From assembly GCA_947573135.1 (NCBI GenBank), contig CANPDU010000009.1, positions 1 through 64,000 of the forward strand: DNA of 64,000 nt. Direction: 5' to 3'. This DNA is from an uncultured Bacteroidales bacterium. GTDB lineage: Bacteria; Bacteroidota; Bacteroidia; Bacteroidales; Muribaculaceae. Every line of letters starts with the position of its first letter. Position 1 is the stretch's first letter. Under the pieces are notes generated by a model that searched no databases, was not told the origin of the DNA, and was given only the letters and a program-made list of their open reading frames with translations. This document shows, in pieces, positions 45,472-54,359 of this stretch. A program made the position numbers and the translations under genes.

Positions 45472-46056
45472 TTACTGGTCAATCCATTTTTTAATCTGGT
45501 CGGGATCGGCGGGGAAACGAAGGCCCGTCTTCCAGTTGTAATCGGGATAGCCTTTTCTCAAAGTCGCATCAGCCTCCGACATCGGACTTTCATAAGATGT
45601 GCAGAACGGATAGATAACTTTTTCTTTCAGCTGTTCACGATAGTTGTCAAGGAATGTACGGATCACGGCCGGCTCCTCATGCCACCATATCGGGAAGCCG
45701 ATAAATACGGTATCTATAGCCGCAAAGTTGACATCAACCGGTTTTATAGCCGGGCGAAGCGACTGATCGAGATGTTCCTGAGTGCAACGGGACTGTTCGT
45801 TAACCCAATCCACATCTTCTGAGGAATAAGGTTGCTCCGGCATCAGGCGAATTATCTTCGCCCCCGTGACGGCAGCAAGATCTTTGGCTGCGAGTTCTGT
45901 ATTGCCTGAATGTGTGAAATAAATGATTACACTTTTCATATCTTTATCTATTTGAGGTTGAGCATTGTTGTTTGCTGTTTTGGAAGCGCAGGCGGTCAGC
46001 ACTACCGCATTTACCGCCAAAATTGCCATGATAATTTTTATAAATTTCAGTTTCAT
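45472..46056 (-). CDS. Flavodoxin-like lipoprotein
   Basis: 194 residues from the ATG at 46056. A lipoprotein signal peptide with lipobox LTAC is followed by a flavodoxin fold (Flavodoxin_4 type): FMN phosphate loop YFTHSGNTEL near the N-terminus and IGFPIWWHEEP in the isoalloxazine loop. It is therefore an exported, lipid-anchored flavodoxin, unlike the cytoplasmic electron carriers. Last gene of the minus-strand redox group; the FMN donor outside the cytoplasm cannot be inferred. Confidence 0.85.
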   Translation of the reverse strand: MKLKFIKIIMAILAVNAVVLTACASKTANNNAQPQIDKDMKSVIIYFTHSGNTELAAKDLAAVTGAKIIRLMPEQPYSSEDVDWVNEQSRCTQEHLDQSLRPAIKPVDVNFAAIDTVFIGFPIWWHEEPAVIRTFLDNYREQLKEKVIYPFCTSYESPMSEADATLRKGYPDYNWKTGLRFPADPDQIKKWIDQ

Positions 46057-46071
46057 ATGCACGGGTGTCTG

Positions 46072-47103
46072 TTAAAGATTTTTGCAAAAAAACTCTGTGA
46101 GTTTATCACTTATCTGAGTAACGTATTCTGGCACGTAGTATGTCTGTATATGGGTTGCTCCGGGGACGAGGAACAGTTCCTTATCATTGGTGCCCGAGGC
46201 GTTGCTGAAGCATTGTTCCGTCATGTAGAGTGTGTCGGCGTTGCTACCGGCAATCATAAGAAGAGGTTTATTGATAAGATGCATTCCCTCGGAAGCATCC
46301 CAGTCCATCAGGTCAATGAGACTGCTTTTGGTGTAACGGAACGTGGAATTGGGATGACGGTAGTTGACCATATAGTAGTCATACCCCTCACGGTATAAGT
46401 CAAATGGGAGTTTGGCGGCCTGTTCGGGTGTGACTCCGCCCATGTCACCGACATATTCAATCTCGCCTCCTTCAGCCTCCTTCTGACGGGCGGCACAGGC
46501 ATCGGCAAGACGCTCCTGAATTTCGTTTATCTGTGAATCCATAAATCCGTTGCGTCGCACAATACCTGAATTGAACAGACTTATGGTAGCCACTGCCTTG
46601 AAGCGCTTGTCGGTCTGAGCTGCTTTTGCCGTATAGCCTCCTCCGCCACAGATGCCGAGAACACCCATACGTTCAGGGGCGACACCGGGATATGTGGCAA
46701 GAATGTCAGCAGCACGGTGTATATCCTCCACGCGGTTGGCCGGTCTGTCGGTGTTACGCGGTTCGCCACCGCTCGCCCCCTGATATGCAGCATCGAAAGC
46801 AAGTGTGATATAACCTTTGCCTGCCATAATCTGAGCATAGTTTCCGGCAACCTGCTCTTTCACACCACCGTTGGGATGAGCTACTACAAGAGCGGGATAT
46901 TTTTTTGATGGGTCATAATCAGCCGGAGTGTAAACATTAGCTGCGATTCGGAAACCGTTGAGGTCATATGCGATCGGATGTATGTTAACTTTGTCCGATT
47001 CGTTGGCCATGATGGCATTGTCATATACAAGTCCATAAGGGTTGCCCTTGAAGGACAAAATGTCCTTAACTGCTACATTTTCAAAAATAGGTTTGTTATT
47101 CAT
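46072..47103 (-). CDS. Alpha/beta hydrolase (dienelactone hydrolase / X-Pro peptidase-like)
   Basis: 343 residues from the ATG at 47103; the frame is open to 47172, but the extra 23 residues overlap the fragment upstream and [22 protein letters not shown] fits the family. The fold is alpha/beta hydrolase with HPNGG oxyanion region ([12 protein letters not shown]), a Cys in the nucleophile elbow (GICGGGG) in place of Ser, an acid near [11 protein letters not shown] and His in [10 protein letters not shown]. Cys nucleophiles occur in dienelactone hydrolases. No signal peptide. Substrate unknown. Confidence 0.82.
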   Translation of the reverse strand: MNNKPIFENVAVKDILSFKGNPYGLVYDNAIMANESDKVNIHPIAYDLNGFRIAANVYTPADYDPSKKYPALVVAHPNGGVKEQVAGNYAQIMAGKGYITLAFDAAYQGASGGEPRNTDRPANRVEDIHRAADILATYPGVAPERMGVLGICGGGGYTAKAAQTDKRFKAVATISLFNSGIVRRNGFMDSQINEIQERLADACAARQKEAEGGEIEYVGDMGGVTPEQAAKLPFDLYREGYDYYMVNYRHPNSTFRYTKSSLIDLMDWDASEGMHLINKPLLMIAGSNADTLYMTEQCFSNASGTNDKELFLVPGATHIQTYYVPEYVTQISDKLTEFFCKNL

Positions 47104-47138
47104 ATCATTTGTTTTTTGAGGCGATGCTGCCAACGCAC

Positions 47139-47420
47139 TTAATATTGCGAAGACTCTGGGTCGTAACGCCATTCGAGAGGAAGAATATATTGCCCGAAGC
47201 CTTTGAATGCAGGATTATTGACGACGTCGGCAACTATGCTGTCGGTTGTCAGATGATTGAATTTATCCATATTGTTTTCCAATCCGTCTTCTTTAGTATT
47301 ATTATCATTTACAGATTGTACAAACTGTAACGACTCCGTATTCCCGAGTGTTTCAGTGCAGCACGTGATAACCGCGAAAAAGGGAACAGATACCGAAAAT
47401 ATAACAAAGCGGACCTTCAT
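47139..47420 (-). pseudogene. N-terminal fragment of an alpha/beta hydrolase lipoprotein
   Basis: 93 codons. It starts MKVRFVIFSVSVPFFAVITC, a lipoprotein signal, and continues to [20 protein letters not shown], the N-terminal sequence of a Bacteroidetes esterase family whose members have about 300 residues. It stops soon after ([11 protein letters not shown]). Its ATG overlaps the stop of the reductase gene (TGATG). Probably what is left after a deletion that joined it to the start of the next hydrolase gene. Confidence 0.6.
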
Positions 47421-48139
47421 CACCTGCCAATATTGTGAAAACGATAGCGAAGCCATACAATACCATGCTGACGGACTTCGACTGAAAACAGTTCCAGCGA
47501 TTGACCTGTGGCGGGACTTTCATCCATAGCACCGAAGTATTCAAAAATCGAAGGTGCGGCTGTGAGTCCGTCTATACCCGGATAAATCACAAGGCTCAGT
47601 TCATTGATAAGACCGGCGGCAAGCATGGCTCCGTTGATGACTCCACCACCTTGAAGTGATATTTTTCTCACCCCGAATTTATCATACAGTACAGACATAA
47701 CCTCATCCAATGCAGTGGGATCTGCGAGGATTACATAAGATATACCTTTCTCTTCAAGCATGGCCAGATAATCACCGGTAGCGTTGATGCCAAGTATTGT
47801 CACAATATTGTCTCCACGCAGACGGTCGGAAGTATAGGAAATATCTGCATCGGGATCGACTGTTATAAAGAGCCTCGCAGAATCACGATTTCCGATATAT
47901 ATTTTCCCGACCTTAGGATGATCTGTAGCCTTAGGCATAAACTTATAGGGAAACGCTTCACGAATCGTTGTCTTCCCAAACATCCAGGCATCAGTGTCAA
48001 GCAGGCGCCCTATTGCAGCATATTCGGCAAAGAGTTTCCCGGCGTCGGTTCCGTCAAACGGAGGAGTCCAACGCGACGGCAACAAGCGACCGTCAACCGA
48101 ACTCATTATGTGACAAACAACTTCTGGTTTCATAATCAA
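47420..48139 (-). CDS. RibD C-terminal / dihydrofolate reductase-like protein
   Basis: 239 residues. Opens VVCHIMSSVDGRL, the first strand of the RibD_C fold, and later has ISLQGGGVINGAMLAAGLINELSLVIYPGIDG with the NADPH-binding Gly-rich turn. This family uses NAD(P)H on pterin- or pyrimidine-like substrates; the partner is unknown. The start overlaps the stop of the exported aldo-keto reductase by 4 bases, which suggests coupling. An ATG two codons on is an alternative start. Confidence 0.82.
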   Translation of the reverse strand: MIMKPEVVCHIMSSVDGRLLPSRWTPPFDGTDAGKLFAEYAAIGRLLDTDAWMFGKTTIREAFPYKFMPKATDHPKVGKIYIGNRDSARLFITVDPDADISYTSDRLRGDNIVTILGINATGDYLAMLEEKGISYVILADPTALDEVMSVLYDKFGVRKISLQGGGVINGAMLAAGLINELSLVIYPGIDGLTAAPSIFEYFGAMDESPATGQSLELFSVEVRQHGIVWLRYRFHNIGR

Positions 48140-49077
48140 TCATTCATTTTCCAGTTCAATATAAACTGTTCGGCTTCTTTATAATCCATGTTAAAGAACC
48201 GCTGTTCTTTGTCAATTCCACGGATTTCAGCCATTTCTTCCGGGGTAAGTTCAAAATCGAAAATATCAATATTCTCAGTTATATACGGATGATATGTGGC
48301 ACCGGGTATAGTGGAATGACCTTCCTGAATGTGCCACCGAAGTATTATCTGTGCAGGGGTCTTGCCATGCGTATCGGCTATTTTCATCAATACCGGATCT
48401 TTGAAAAGTGCGCCGTTGCTCATAGCTCCGCCGAGAGGGAACCATGCTTCAAGGACAATAGAATCGTCAGCAAGTTTCGCCATCCACTTTTTTCTCTGCG
48501 CGTATGGATGGCACTCAATCTGCATCACTGCCGGCTTGATTTTAGCCCATTCGACGGCGGCAGTGTAAAGAGAATCAGCAGCATCGAAATTGCTCAGGCC
48601 AAGACTCCTGACTTTTCCGGAAGCAACGGCCCGTTCCATAGCACGCCATGCACCGCGCCAGTCACCCATAGGCTGATGCACATAGAGCAGATCAATATAG
48701 TCCAACCCGAGACGCTCGAGCATACGGTCAATAGCGGCATCTGCATCGCTATATTCACTGGGCCAAAGTTTGCTCGTCACCCAGATTTCCTCACGTGGCA
48801 CACCACTTTCCGTTATGGCTTGCCCCACTCCGCGCTCAACGCGATAGGCATGGGCCGTGTCGATATGGCGGTAGCCGTTATTCAATGCAAATAACACTGC
48901 ATCGGCAGCTGTGGAATCACCGGGGACATTGTATGTTCCAATTCCAAAACGTGGCATCTGTTGCCCATTATTAAGTGTGACATAAGGAATACCATCAATG
49001 ATTTTTTCTTCGGCTTTGATGCTGTATGTGACCGCAGTCACCAACAAAACGGCCATAAATGTCTTTCTTAATTTCAT
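48136..49077 (-). CDS. Aldo-keto reductase with signal peptide
   Basis: 313 residues. Residues 1-22 form a signal peptide (VTYSIKA). The mature part is a TIM-barrel AKR of the AKR5 kind: catalytic Asp and Tyr in HIDTAHAYRVERG, Lys in VTSKLWPSEY, His in LLYVHQP, and the phosphate-binding end STIPGATYHPYI. All four catalytic residues are present. Export is odd because NADPH is scarce in the periplasm. It lies between a second AKR and the RibD-like gene. Confidence 0.85.
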   Translation of the reverse strand: MKLRKTFMAVLLVTAVTYSIKAEEKIIDGIPYVTLNNGQQMPRFGIGTYNVPGDSTAADAVLFALNNGYRHIDTAHAYRVERGVGQAITESGVPREEIWVTSKLWPSEYSDADAAIDRMLERLGLDYIDLLYVHQPMGDWRGAWRAMERAVASGKVRSLGLSNFDAADSLYTAAVEWAKIKPAVMQIECHPYAQRKKWMAKLADDSIVLEAWFPLGGAMSNGALFKDPVLMKIADTHGKTPAQIILRWHIQEGHSTIPGATYHPYITENIDIFDFELTPEEMAEIRGIDKEQRFFNMDYKEAEQFILNWKMND

Positions 49078-49083
49078 ATCAAT

Positions 49084-50094
49084 TTATTTAGCGGTTGAAA
49101 GTATTTTTGAGCCACCGAATACCTCACTCATCGTCATCGAATCAAGTGTGCTGTCAATAGCTTCTATTTCTTTGTTAGTCAATTTAACATCCGTCGCTCC
49201 TGCATTTTCTTTAAGACGGCAAAGATGACGGGTACCCGGTATGGGTACAATCCACGGTTTTTTGCATAGCATCCATGCGAGAGATATCTGAGAGGGTGTG
49301 GCATGGTGTTCGTCGGCAAGATGAAGTATGTATCTCAACAGTTCCTGATTCTTATTAAAGCTTTCTTTCTGAAACTGAGGCATGGCGGCACGATAATCAG
49401 AACGAGGATCAAACTTCGATGTAGCATCGTAGTTTGTTGTCAGCAGTCCGTTGGCAAGCGGTGAAAATGCTACAAAACCGACACCAAGTTCTTCAAGCAC
49501 AGGAAACAGCGCCTCATGCCATCTTGCCATCATCGAATAGCGGTTTTGCACCGCAGTAACACGGCATACGACATGGGCACGTCGGAGATAATCCTCATCA
49601 GCCTCTGAGATGCCCCAATGGAGAATTTTGCCTTCTGTGATAAGGTCTCGCATCACTTCCGCCACCACCTCAGGCTCCACAGCCGGATCTATCCTGTGCT
49701 GATAATACAAGTCAATGTGATCGGTACGCAGACGGCGCAATGAGCCCTCTACAGCGTGCCGGATTGCTTCCGGACTTGAATCGGGAATTATTGGATGCGG
49801 GCCATCACCCTCCGGATGATCAAAAGAGAGACCAAATTTTGTAGCAAGCACAACACGGTCACGGTATTTATACAATGCTTCACCGAGAAGTTCCTCATTG
49901 GCATGTGGGTCGTTGACCGTCCCATAAATCTCTGCGGTATCAAACATGGTGTAGCCCATATCAACCGCATCTTCGAGCAAACGTGACATTTCACGTTTAT
50001 CCGCGGGGAGACCGTAACCGTGACTCATGCCCATGCAGCCAAGCCCGACAGCCGAGACCCGTAGACTACTCATGCCTAAAGTTCTGTACTCCAT
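49084..50094 (-). CDS. Aldo-keto reductase (cytoplasmic)
   Basis: 336 residues, no signal peptide. Opens MEYRTLGMSSLRVSAVGLGCMGMSHGYG; catalytic set in MFDTAEIYG (Asp, Tyr), LATKFGL (Lys) and LYYQHRID (His), with the cofactor end VPIPGTRHLCRLKENAGA. Resembles AKR13/YajO-type reductases that use NADPH on aldehydes and quinones. It starts 2 bases after the flavodoxin-esterase fusion ends, so it is co-transcribed with it. Confidence 0.9.
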   Translation of the reverse strand: MEYRTLGMSSLRVSAVGLGCMGMSHGYGLPADKREMSRLLEDAVDMGYTMFDTAEIYGTVNDPHANEELLGEALYKYRDRVVLATKFGLSFDHPEGDGPHPIIPDSSPEAIRHAVEGSLRRLRTDHIDLYYQHRIDPAVEPEVVAEVMRDLITEGKILHWGISEADEDYLRRAHVVCRVTAVQNRYSMMARWHEALFPVLEELGVGFVAFSPLANGLLTTNYDATSKFDPRSDYRAAMPQFQKESFNKNQELLRYILHLADEHHATPSQISLAWMLCKKPWIVPIPGTRHLCRLKENAGATDVKLTNKEIEAIDSTLDSMTMSEVFGGSKILSTAK

Positions 50095-50095
50095 A

Positions 50096-51643
50096 TTATT
50101 TTAGTATCTTAATGGCCTTTTGGCCTCTTTTTACAATATAAATTCCATTGTTTGCCGAGTCTGTCGGCACTTGACGTCCATATAGGTCATACAACGTTTC
50201 CTTGTCATTCGTATCCGCCATGTCTGCCTCAATATCATTTATTGCAGAATTCTCAGACATTATGTCTGAAAGAAAAGTATCAAAATCTCGGCCCCACACA
50301 TCATGGTTACCACCTGTTCCGTAACCATGAGGATAATTCTGAAGTATCTTACGTTCTACACGGCAACCGGCCTGTTCGACAGAGTTGGCATTCTGAGTGA
50401 ACTGCCCGGCAAAACCGTCTCTCGTACCCCAACAGTAAAAAGCCGGAGGAAGATTGGCGTTGCGGAGTGTCTCGACATTGTTCATCGACACGCTGAGGCG
50501 GCCATAGAAAGAATATATCATGCCTACAGCACACGCATCAACCGAAATATTGTCAAGTTCATCAGGGACGTATGTGTTATCAAGTGCCGAACCATTTTTC
50601 AGGCCACGCCAGTTCAATAGGACTTCACCATTGAGGATGCCGCCGGCCGAGAAACCGACAAGAGCGATGTCCTCCGGTCTGATTCTGTATTCAGCAGCGT
50701 GAGATTTGACATACCGTATGCCCCGTTGCAAGTCTGTAGCACTCTCCTGCATAGTGTAAGGATTAATACGATAATTGACGACAAAACACTGATAGCCCAT
50801 TGATGTAAGCATATCGGCAATGTCATAACCCTCATTCTGCATACTACGGAACATAAAGGCTCCGCCCGGACAGATCATTACAGCACCTTTAGGCTGAACA
50901 TCGTCAGCAACAGTGAACACTTCGAGATTGGGATTGAAATCAGGTCCGTCAGAATTGTTTACATTAGGTGTCACTGTCGGTATATTGCCTCGTTCCCAAA
51001 GATTGACTTTACCCGTCATCACAGCATCACCTAAATCTGACGGATTATTGTTATTCCACTCTTCATTGATAAGATCAATCCAGGTCTGTATTCTCTGCAC
51101 GTTAATGCCACCGCTTGTCAGTCCCTCACCCGTAAGATGAGAGGCTTCGGGAGTTATGTTAACAATCTCAGCTAGCGTTTCGTCACGATAAGTTGCGGCA
51201 TAGGTACAGAATGGAACAACGGTCTTACCGTTGAAATCATAACTTTCACAGAATGTATGGATAATCATCGGTGTGGTCCACCACCATATAGGGCAACCGA
51301 TGAATACGACGTCATAATCATCCCAGTTCTGCACTCTATCCTTGATCTCAGGACGGGCATTATTTTCTTTCTCCTCGCGTGCGACCTCTGTACACGGTGT
51401 GTATGCAGTAGGATAAGGGACGACGGGCTCAATGCTGAAAATATCACCACCGGTGATATCCTGAATCTGCCGCGCCATACGTTGAGTCGTTCCTCCCCAG
51501 GAAAAATAAGCAATCAGTACCTTTTTCCCGCCAAAATAGCTTACATTATCACCTGCTGCCGCTTTCAAAGGGTCGTCGCCGGCACAGGATGTGCCACAGC
51601 CCAATAATAAAAAAGCAAACAGAATGCTAAATAATTTTTTCAT
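50096..51643 (-). CDS. Exported flavodoxin-esterase fusion with C-terminal sorting-like tail
   Basis: 515 residues. Signal peptide with a Cys in LLLGCGTSC (lipoprotein-like), then a flavodoxin domain (about 40-195; AYFSWGGTT for the phosphate, IGCPIWWWTTP for the ring), then an alpha/beta hydrolase of the BD-FAE/esterase kind (about 235-460): oxyanion MICPGGAFMFRS, nucleophile GFSAGG, acid near WGTRDGF, His in YPHGYG. The last 33 residues (LYDLYGRQVPTDSANNGIYI) look like a T9SS sorting tail. First gene of the minus-strand group and divergent from the AraC gene. The combination of lipobox and sorting tail is unusual. Confidence 0.85.
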   Translation of the reverse strand: MKKLFSILFAFLLLGCGTSCAGDDPLKAAAGDNVSYFGGKKVLIAYFSWGGTTQRMARQIQDITGGDIFSIEPVVPYPTAYTPCTEVAREEKENNARPEIKDRVQNWDDYDVVFIGCPIWWWTTPMIIHTFCESYDFNGKTVVPFCTYAATYRDETLAEIVNITPEASHLTGEGLTSGGINVQRIQTWIDLINEEWNNNNPSDLGDAVMTGKVNLWERGNIPTVTPNVNNSDGPDFNPNLEVFTVADDVQPKGAVMICPGGAFMFRSMQNEGYDIADMLTSMGYQCFVVNYRINPYTMQESATDLQRGIRYVKSHAAEYRIRPEDIALVGFSAGGILNGEVLLNWRGLKNGSALDNTYVPDELDNISVDACAVGMIYSFYGRLSVSMNNVETLRNANLPPAFYCWGTRDGFAGQFTQNANSVEQAGCRVERKILQNYPHGYGTGGNHDVWGRDFDTFLSDIMSENSAINDIEADMADTNDKETLYDLYGRQVPTDSANNGIYIVKRGQKAIKILK

Positions 51644-51697
51644 TGTTACTTTTGTATAAAATTCTGATTATTTATTCCGGATCAATGTCTTTAGGCG

Positions 51698-51705
51698 CAA
51701 AGTTA
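51698..51705 (-). promoter_or_regulatory. -7 box for the flavodoxin-esterase operon
   Basis: Reads TAACTTTG on the minus strand (CAAAGTTA on plus), 54 bases before the start codon. TTG at 51725-51723 on the minus strand lies 17 bases upstream, a little close for a -33 element. Confidence 0.55.
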
Positions 51706-51881
51706 CAAACGCAAACCAGCAGCAACCTTATACATATTACGGTAAAAAAGCAATAAAAAGGAGAATGTATCTCAATTATTCCCTCATCATAACCATGACG
51801 CATCCATCAGAAACATCATTTACACGAATAAATTAATATAATTACCGAATTATTTACAAGTATGTCATTTTATCGAAATCT

Positions 51882-51923
51882 TAATTTTGTAATCATTTAA
51901 TCAGCACATTATTATTAATTTTG
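51882..51923 (+). promoter_or_regulatory. Two -7 boxes upstream of the AraC gene
   Basis: TAATTTTG occurs at 51882-51889 and again at 51916-51923. The second would place the transcript start at or after the ATG at 51927, so the first is the more likely promoter, or the gene is read from a leaderless transcript as well. The shared 277-base gap with the divergent operon is AT-rich. Confidence 0.45.
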
Positions 51924-51926
51924 CAC

Positions 51927-52733
51927 ATGGAACAGCTTAACGATGTAATAATCGAGAATTCCCTTGATGGCATCGGATCCGACCGATATATAAATTATCT
52001 CGCCCACTCTCTGTGTCTGGGCGGAAGATGCTCTTTTTCATTCAACGGACGCCCCTTTGAACTTCGCGAGGGGGATCTGATGATCGTACGTAAAGGCAAA
52101 CTTGTTGATAAAATCACTCCTTCAGAAGATTTCCAAGTCAAAACCCTGTATGTCACAGCCCCCTTCATTGAATTGTGCACACCTCAAACGAACTACGGGA
52201 TGAAGGGACAACTAGCGCTTTTTCTAAATCCGGTCATGAGTCTTAACACGGATCAGAGATTTGTCTGTGAACGCGATTTCCGCTGGATAAGCTACCGTCT
52301 CGCACAAACAAATCACACCTTTTATCGGGAACTGCTGATAAACGCCGTTCAGTCTGCAATTCTCGACTTCTTCGATTTCCATTCGGTGATAAATAACGAA
52401 CCGACGGTTTCGACACAAATCTCCTCTCTGATGAGTCGTTTTCTCGACATGCTCGAAAACGGAGACTACCGACACAATCGTGAAGTGACATATTATGCCG
52501 ATGCGTTATGCGTTACTCCAAAATATCTATCAGAGGTATCAAAAAAAGTCAGCGGCTATCCGGCTAATTATTGGATCAACCGTTACACGTCGCTCGACAT
52601 TGCAAGGCTGCTACGAGATAAATCGCTTACTTTTGTTCAGATTTCAGACATGTTCCGTTTCTCTTCACCGGCCTACTTCAGCAGATATGTCCAACGCACA
52701 CTTGGACTGAATCCGACCAAATACCGCGAATAA
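51927..52733 (+). CDS. AraC-family transcription regulator
   Basis: 268 residues from ATG 51927. N-terminal cupin-like sensor domain (about 5-140; FELREGDLMIVRKGK); C-terminal double helix-turn-helix (about 170-265): EVTYYADALCVTPKYLSEVSKK and LTFVQISDMFRFSSPAYFSRYVQRTLGLNPTKYRE. It stands back to back with the flavodoxin-esterase/AKR operon and probably controls it, as YqhC does for the yqhD-dkgA aldehyde reductases of E. coli; the parallel is inference. The NTF2-like gene follows on the same strand. Confidence 0.93.
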   Translation: MEQLNDVIIENSLDGIGSDRYINYLAHSLCLGGRCSFSFNGRPFELREGDLMIVRKGKLVDKITPSEDFQVKTLYVTAPFIELCTPQTNYGMKGQLALFLNPVMSLNTDQRFVCERDFRWISYRLAQTNHTFYRELLINAVQSAILDFFDFHSVINNEPTVSTQISSLMSRFLDMLENGDYRHNREVTYYADALCVTPKYLSEVSKKVSGYPANYWINRYTSLDIARLLRDKSLTFVQISDMFRFSSPAYFSRYVQRTLGLNPTKYRE

Positions 52734-52782
52734 TTTCCAATAATACAATCTTTTAAAACACATCGTCAAATTACCTGTATTC

Positions 52783-53232
52783 ATGACACGTATAATATTA
52801 TCACTGATAGGCCTGTGCATGTACTGCACATCAATGACAGCCCAAGAAACCGTAAGTTTCACTCCTGAAGAACAAGAAATGATCGATCTCTCCAATGCCA
52901 AATGGCAATGGATGTCGGATAAAAATGTAGACAAGCTATCTGATTTGTTCCACGAAAGCGCACAGTTTGTTTATATGGGAGGTTATTGGGGAAAAGTCCC
53001 GGAACTTAACACCATAAAAGAAGGAGGAATTTGGTATAAGAAAGCTGAAATCCACAAGCAGGAAGTTAGATTTGCCGGGCCGACAGCTACCGTTTACAGT
53101 ACGATTCACCTTGATTCTGTAGTCGGAGGACATGATGTCCGGTTTCCATTTTTTGTCACCGAAACCTATCTCAAAGAAAACGGAAAATGGAAACTTATTT
53201 CACTGGTATTTACAAAGACACTCGGAGAATAA
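52783..53232 (+). CDS. Exported NTF2-like (SnoaL/DUF4440-type) protein
   Basis: 149 residues. Signal peptide ending SMTA, then an NTF2-like fold: a helix with EEQEMIDLSNAKWQWMSDKNVDKLSDLF, a strand HESAQFVYMGG, and a C-terminal KENGKWKLISLVFTKT, the family signature. Members bind small hydrophobic ligands or act as isomerases. Lies 50 bases after the AraC gene. Confidence 0.8.
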   Translation: MTRIILSLIGLCMYCTSMTAQETVSFTPEEQEMIDLSNAKWQWMSDKNVDKLSDLFHESAQFVYMGGYWGKVPELNTIKEGGIWYKKAEIHKQEVRFAGPTATVYSTIHLDSVVGGHDVRFPFFVTETYLKENGKWKLISLVFTKTLGE

Positions 53233-53280
53233 GCCTATTATCAACAACCTTCTGTAGGAATCAACATATCCGGGCCATTA

Positions 53281-53328
53281 GTTAAGCAATAACGGATTGC
53301 CTAATCAGCCAATCCGTTATTGCTTAAC
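53281..53328. terminator. 19-base perfect inverted repeat between convergent genes
   Basis: Arms 53281-53299 and 53310-53328 pair perfectly around a 10-base loop. The right arm encodes the last codons of the hydrolase on the minus strand, so the stop codon lies in the loop. No T-run on either side; probably a bidirectional hairpin terminator. Confidence 0.6.
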
Positions 53329-54359
53329 CATTCCGCCACGTTGGAGGCGATAACATCGTTGTTGAGTTCTTGCATCAGAAAATGCGAATTTCCTCTAATA
53401 CCGATTTTCGGAAGTTCGACAAGCGTCGCATTGCCGCCATGCCGGTTTATAGCATCGACAAATTTGCGGGCCATTTTCAGACGCACTTCCCAATTGCTGG
53501 CGCCCAAAGTCGTGGCTCCCGAATCGGGAATATAGTCACCAAAATATATCACAACCGGCTTACATGTAAGCTCCATGAACTTATCCACGGGCACAGACAC
53601 ACCGGCAAGTCCACCGGTAAGACCGGGCAATGCTTCGGGCACTTCTCCTTCGGGGAATACAAATCCTCCGGGTTCGAGAGCGACTACACCCTTGACCTCT
53701 GTGTTATTCATGGCAGACATCCAGCCGGGGAATCCTCCCGCCGAATGTGTCACGAGTATATGATCACCAATTTTCCGCGACATCGCGTCGAGTGCGGCAA
53801 CATCGAGTTTGTGGTCGCTCAGGTCGGGAACCATCTGGCGAAAGAAATTCGACACACTCAGTGAGTCTTTCGGAAACTGTATGCCATCGTTCCACTTCGG
53901 CCACAGCCCCATACGCCAGATGTCGAACCAAAATTCTTCATCGGCGACCGGCTTGACTGTAACTTCGTTGCTCGTGCGTGATGCGTGTCCACGACCAGGA
54001 AGGTCGAGCACATAAGTCGGATAACCTTCGCGGAGAAAGAGAGTGGCAAAACCGTCGCGACCGTCAGGCGTCGTCTCCCAGCACACCCCGTCACCGCCGA
54101 AGCCATGCACGAAAACAAGCGGAAGCTTCTTGGCATCCACCGGAATCTGGTATCTTGCAAAAGCGTGGTCGCAACGATATGTCTGACCATCCTGTACGGG
54201 ATCTGTCCAGCCGACAAACGTATCGGGATCAAATGTGCCGGGACGCTCTATGGTTGTTCCCCCGACTGGGAACTGTCCCTGACGCTCTATCATCAGAGGC
54301 TTTGCTGCAAAACTGGAAATGCTCATAAATGAGAGAATTATTAAAGCGGTTGTTTTCAT
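53301..54359 (-). CDS. Exported alpha/beta hydrolase
   Basis: 352 residues. Signal peptide ending SSFAA. Alpha/beta hydrolase with oxyanion motif LVFVHGFGGDGVCW, nucleophile THSAGG (about residue 210), acid near VVIYFGDY and His in GNSHFLMQ close to the C-terminus. Resembles Bacteroidetes esterases of unknown substrate. The start overlaps the stop of a truncated hydrolase fragment upstream. Confidence 0.85.
   Translation of the reverse strand: MKTTALIILSFMSISSFAAKPLMIERQGQFPVGGTTIERPGTFDPDTFVGWTDPVQDGQTYRCDHAFARYQIPVDAKKLPLVFVHGFGGDGVCWETTPDGRDGFATLFLREGYPTYVLDLPGRGHASRTSNEVTVKPVADEEFWFDIWRMGLWPKWNDGIQFPKDSLSVSNFFRQMVPDLSDHKLDVAALDAMSRKIGDHILVTHSAGGFPGWMSAMNNTEVKGVVALEPGGFVFPEGEVPEALPGLTGGLAGVSVPVDKFMELTCKPVVIYFGDYIPDSGATTLGASNWEVRLKMARKFVDAINRHGGNATLVELPKIGIRGNSHFLMQELNNDVIASNVAEWLSNNGLAD

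Noticed and set aside
46072..47103. Frameshift joining the 47139-47420 fragment with the hydrolase at 46072
   Set aside because: The downstream hydrolase has its own complete N-terminus of a different subfamily, so the two are not halves of one gene.
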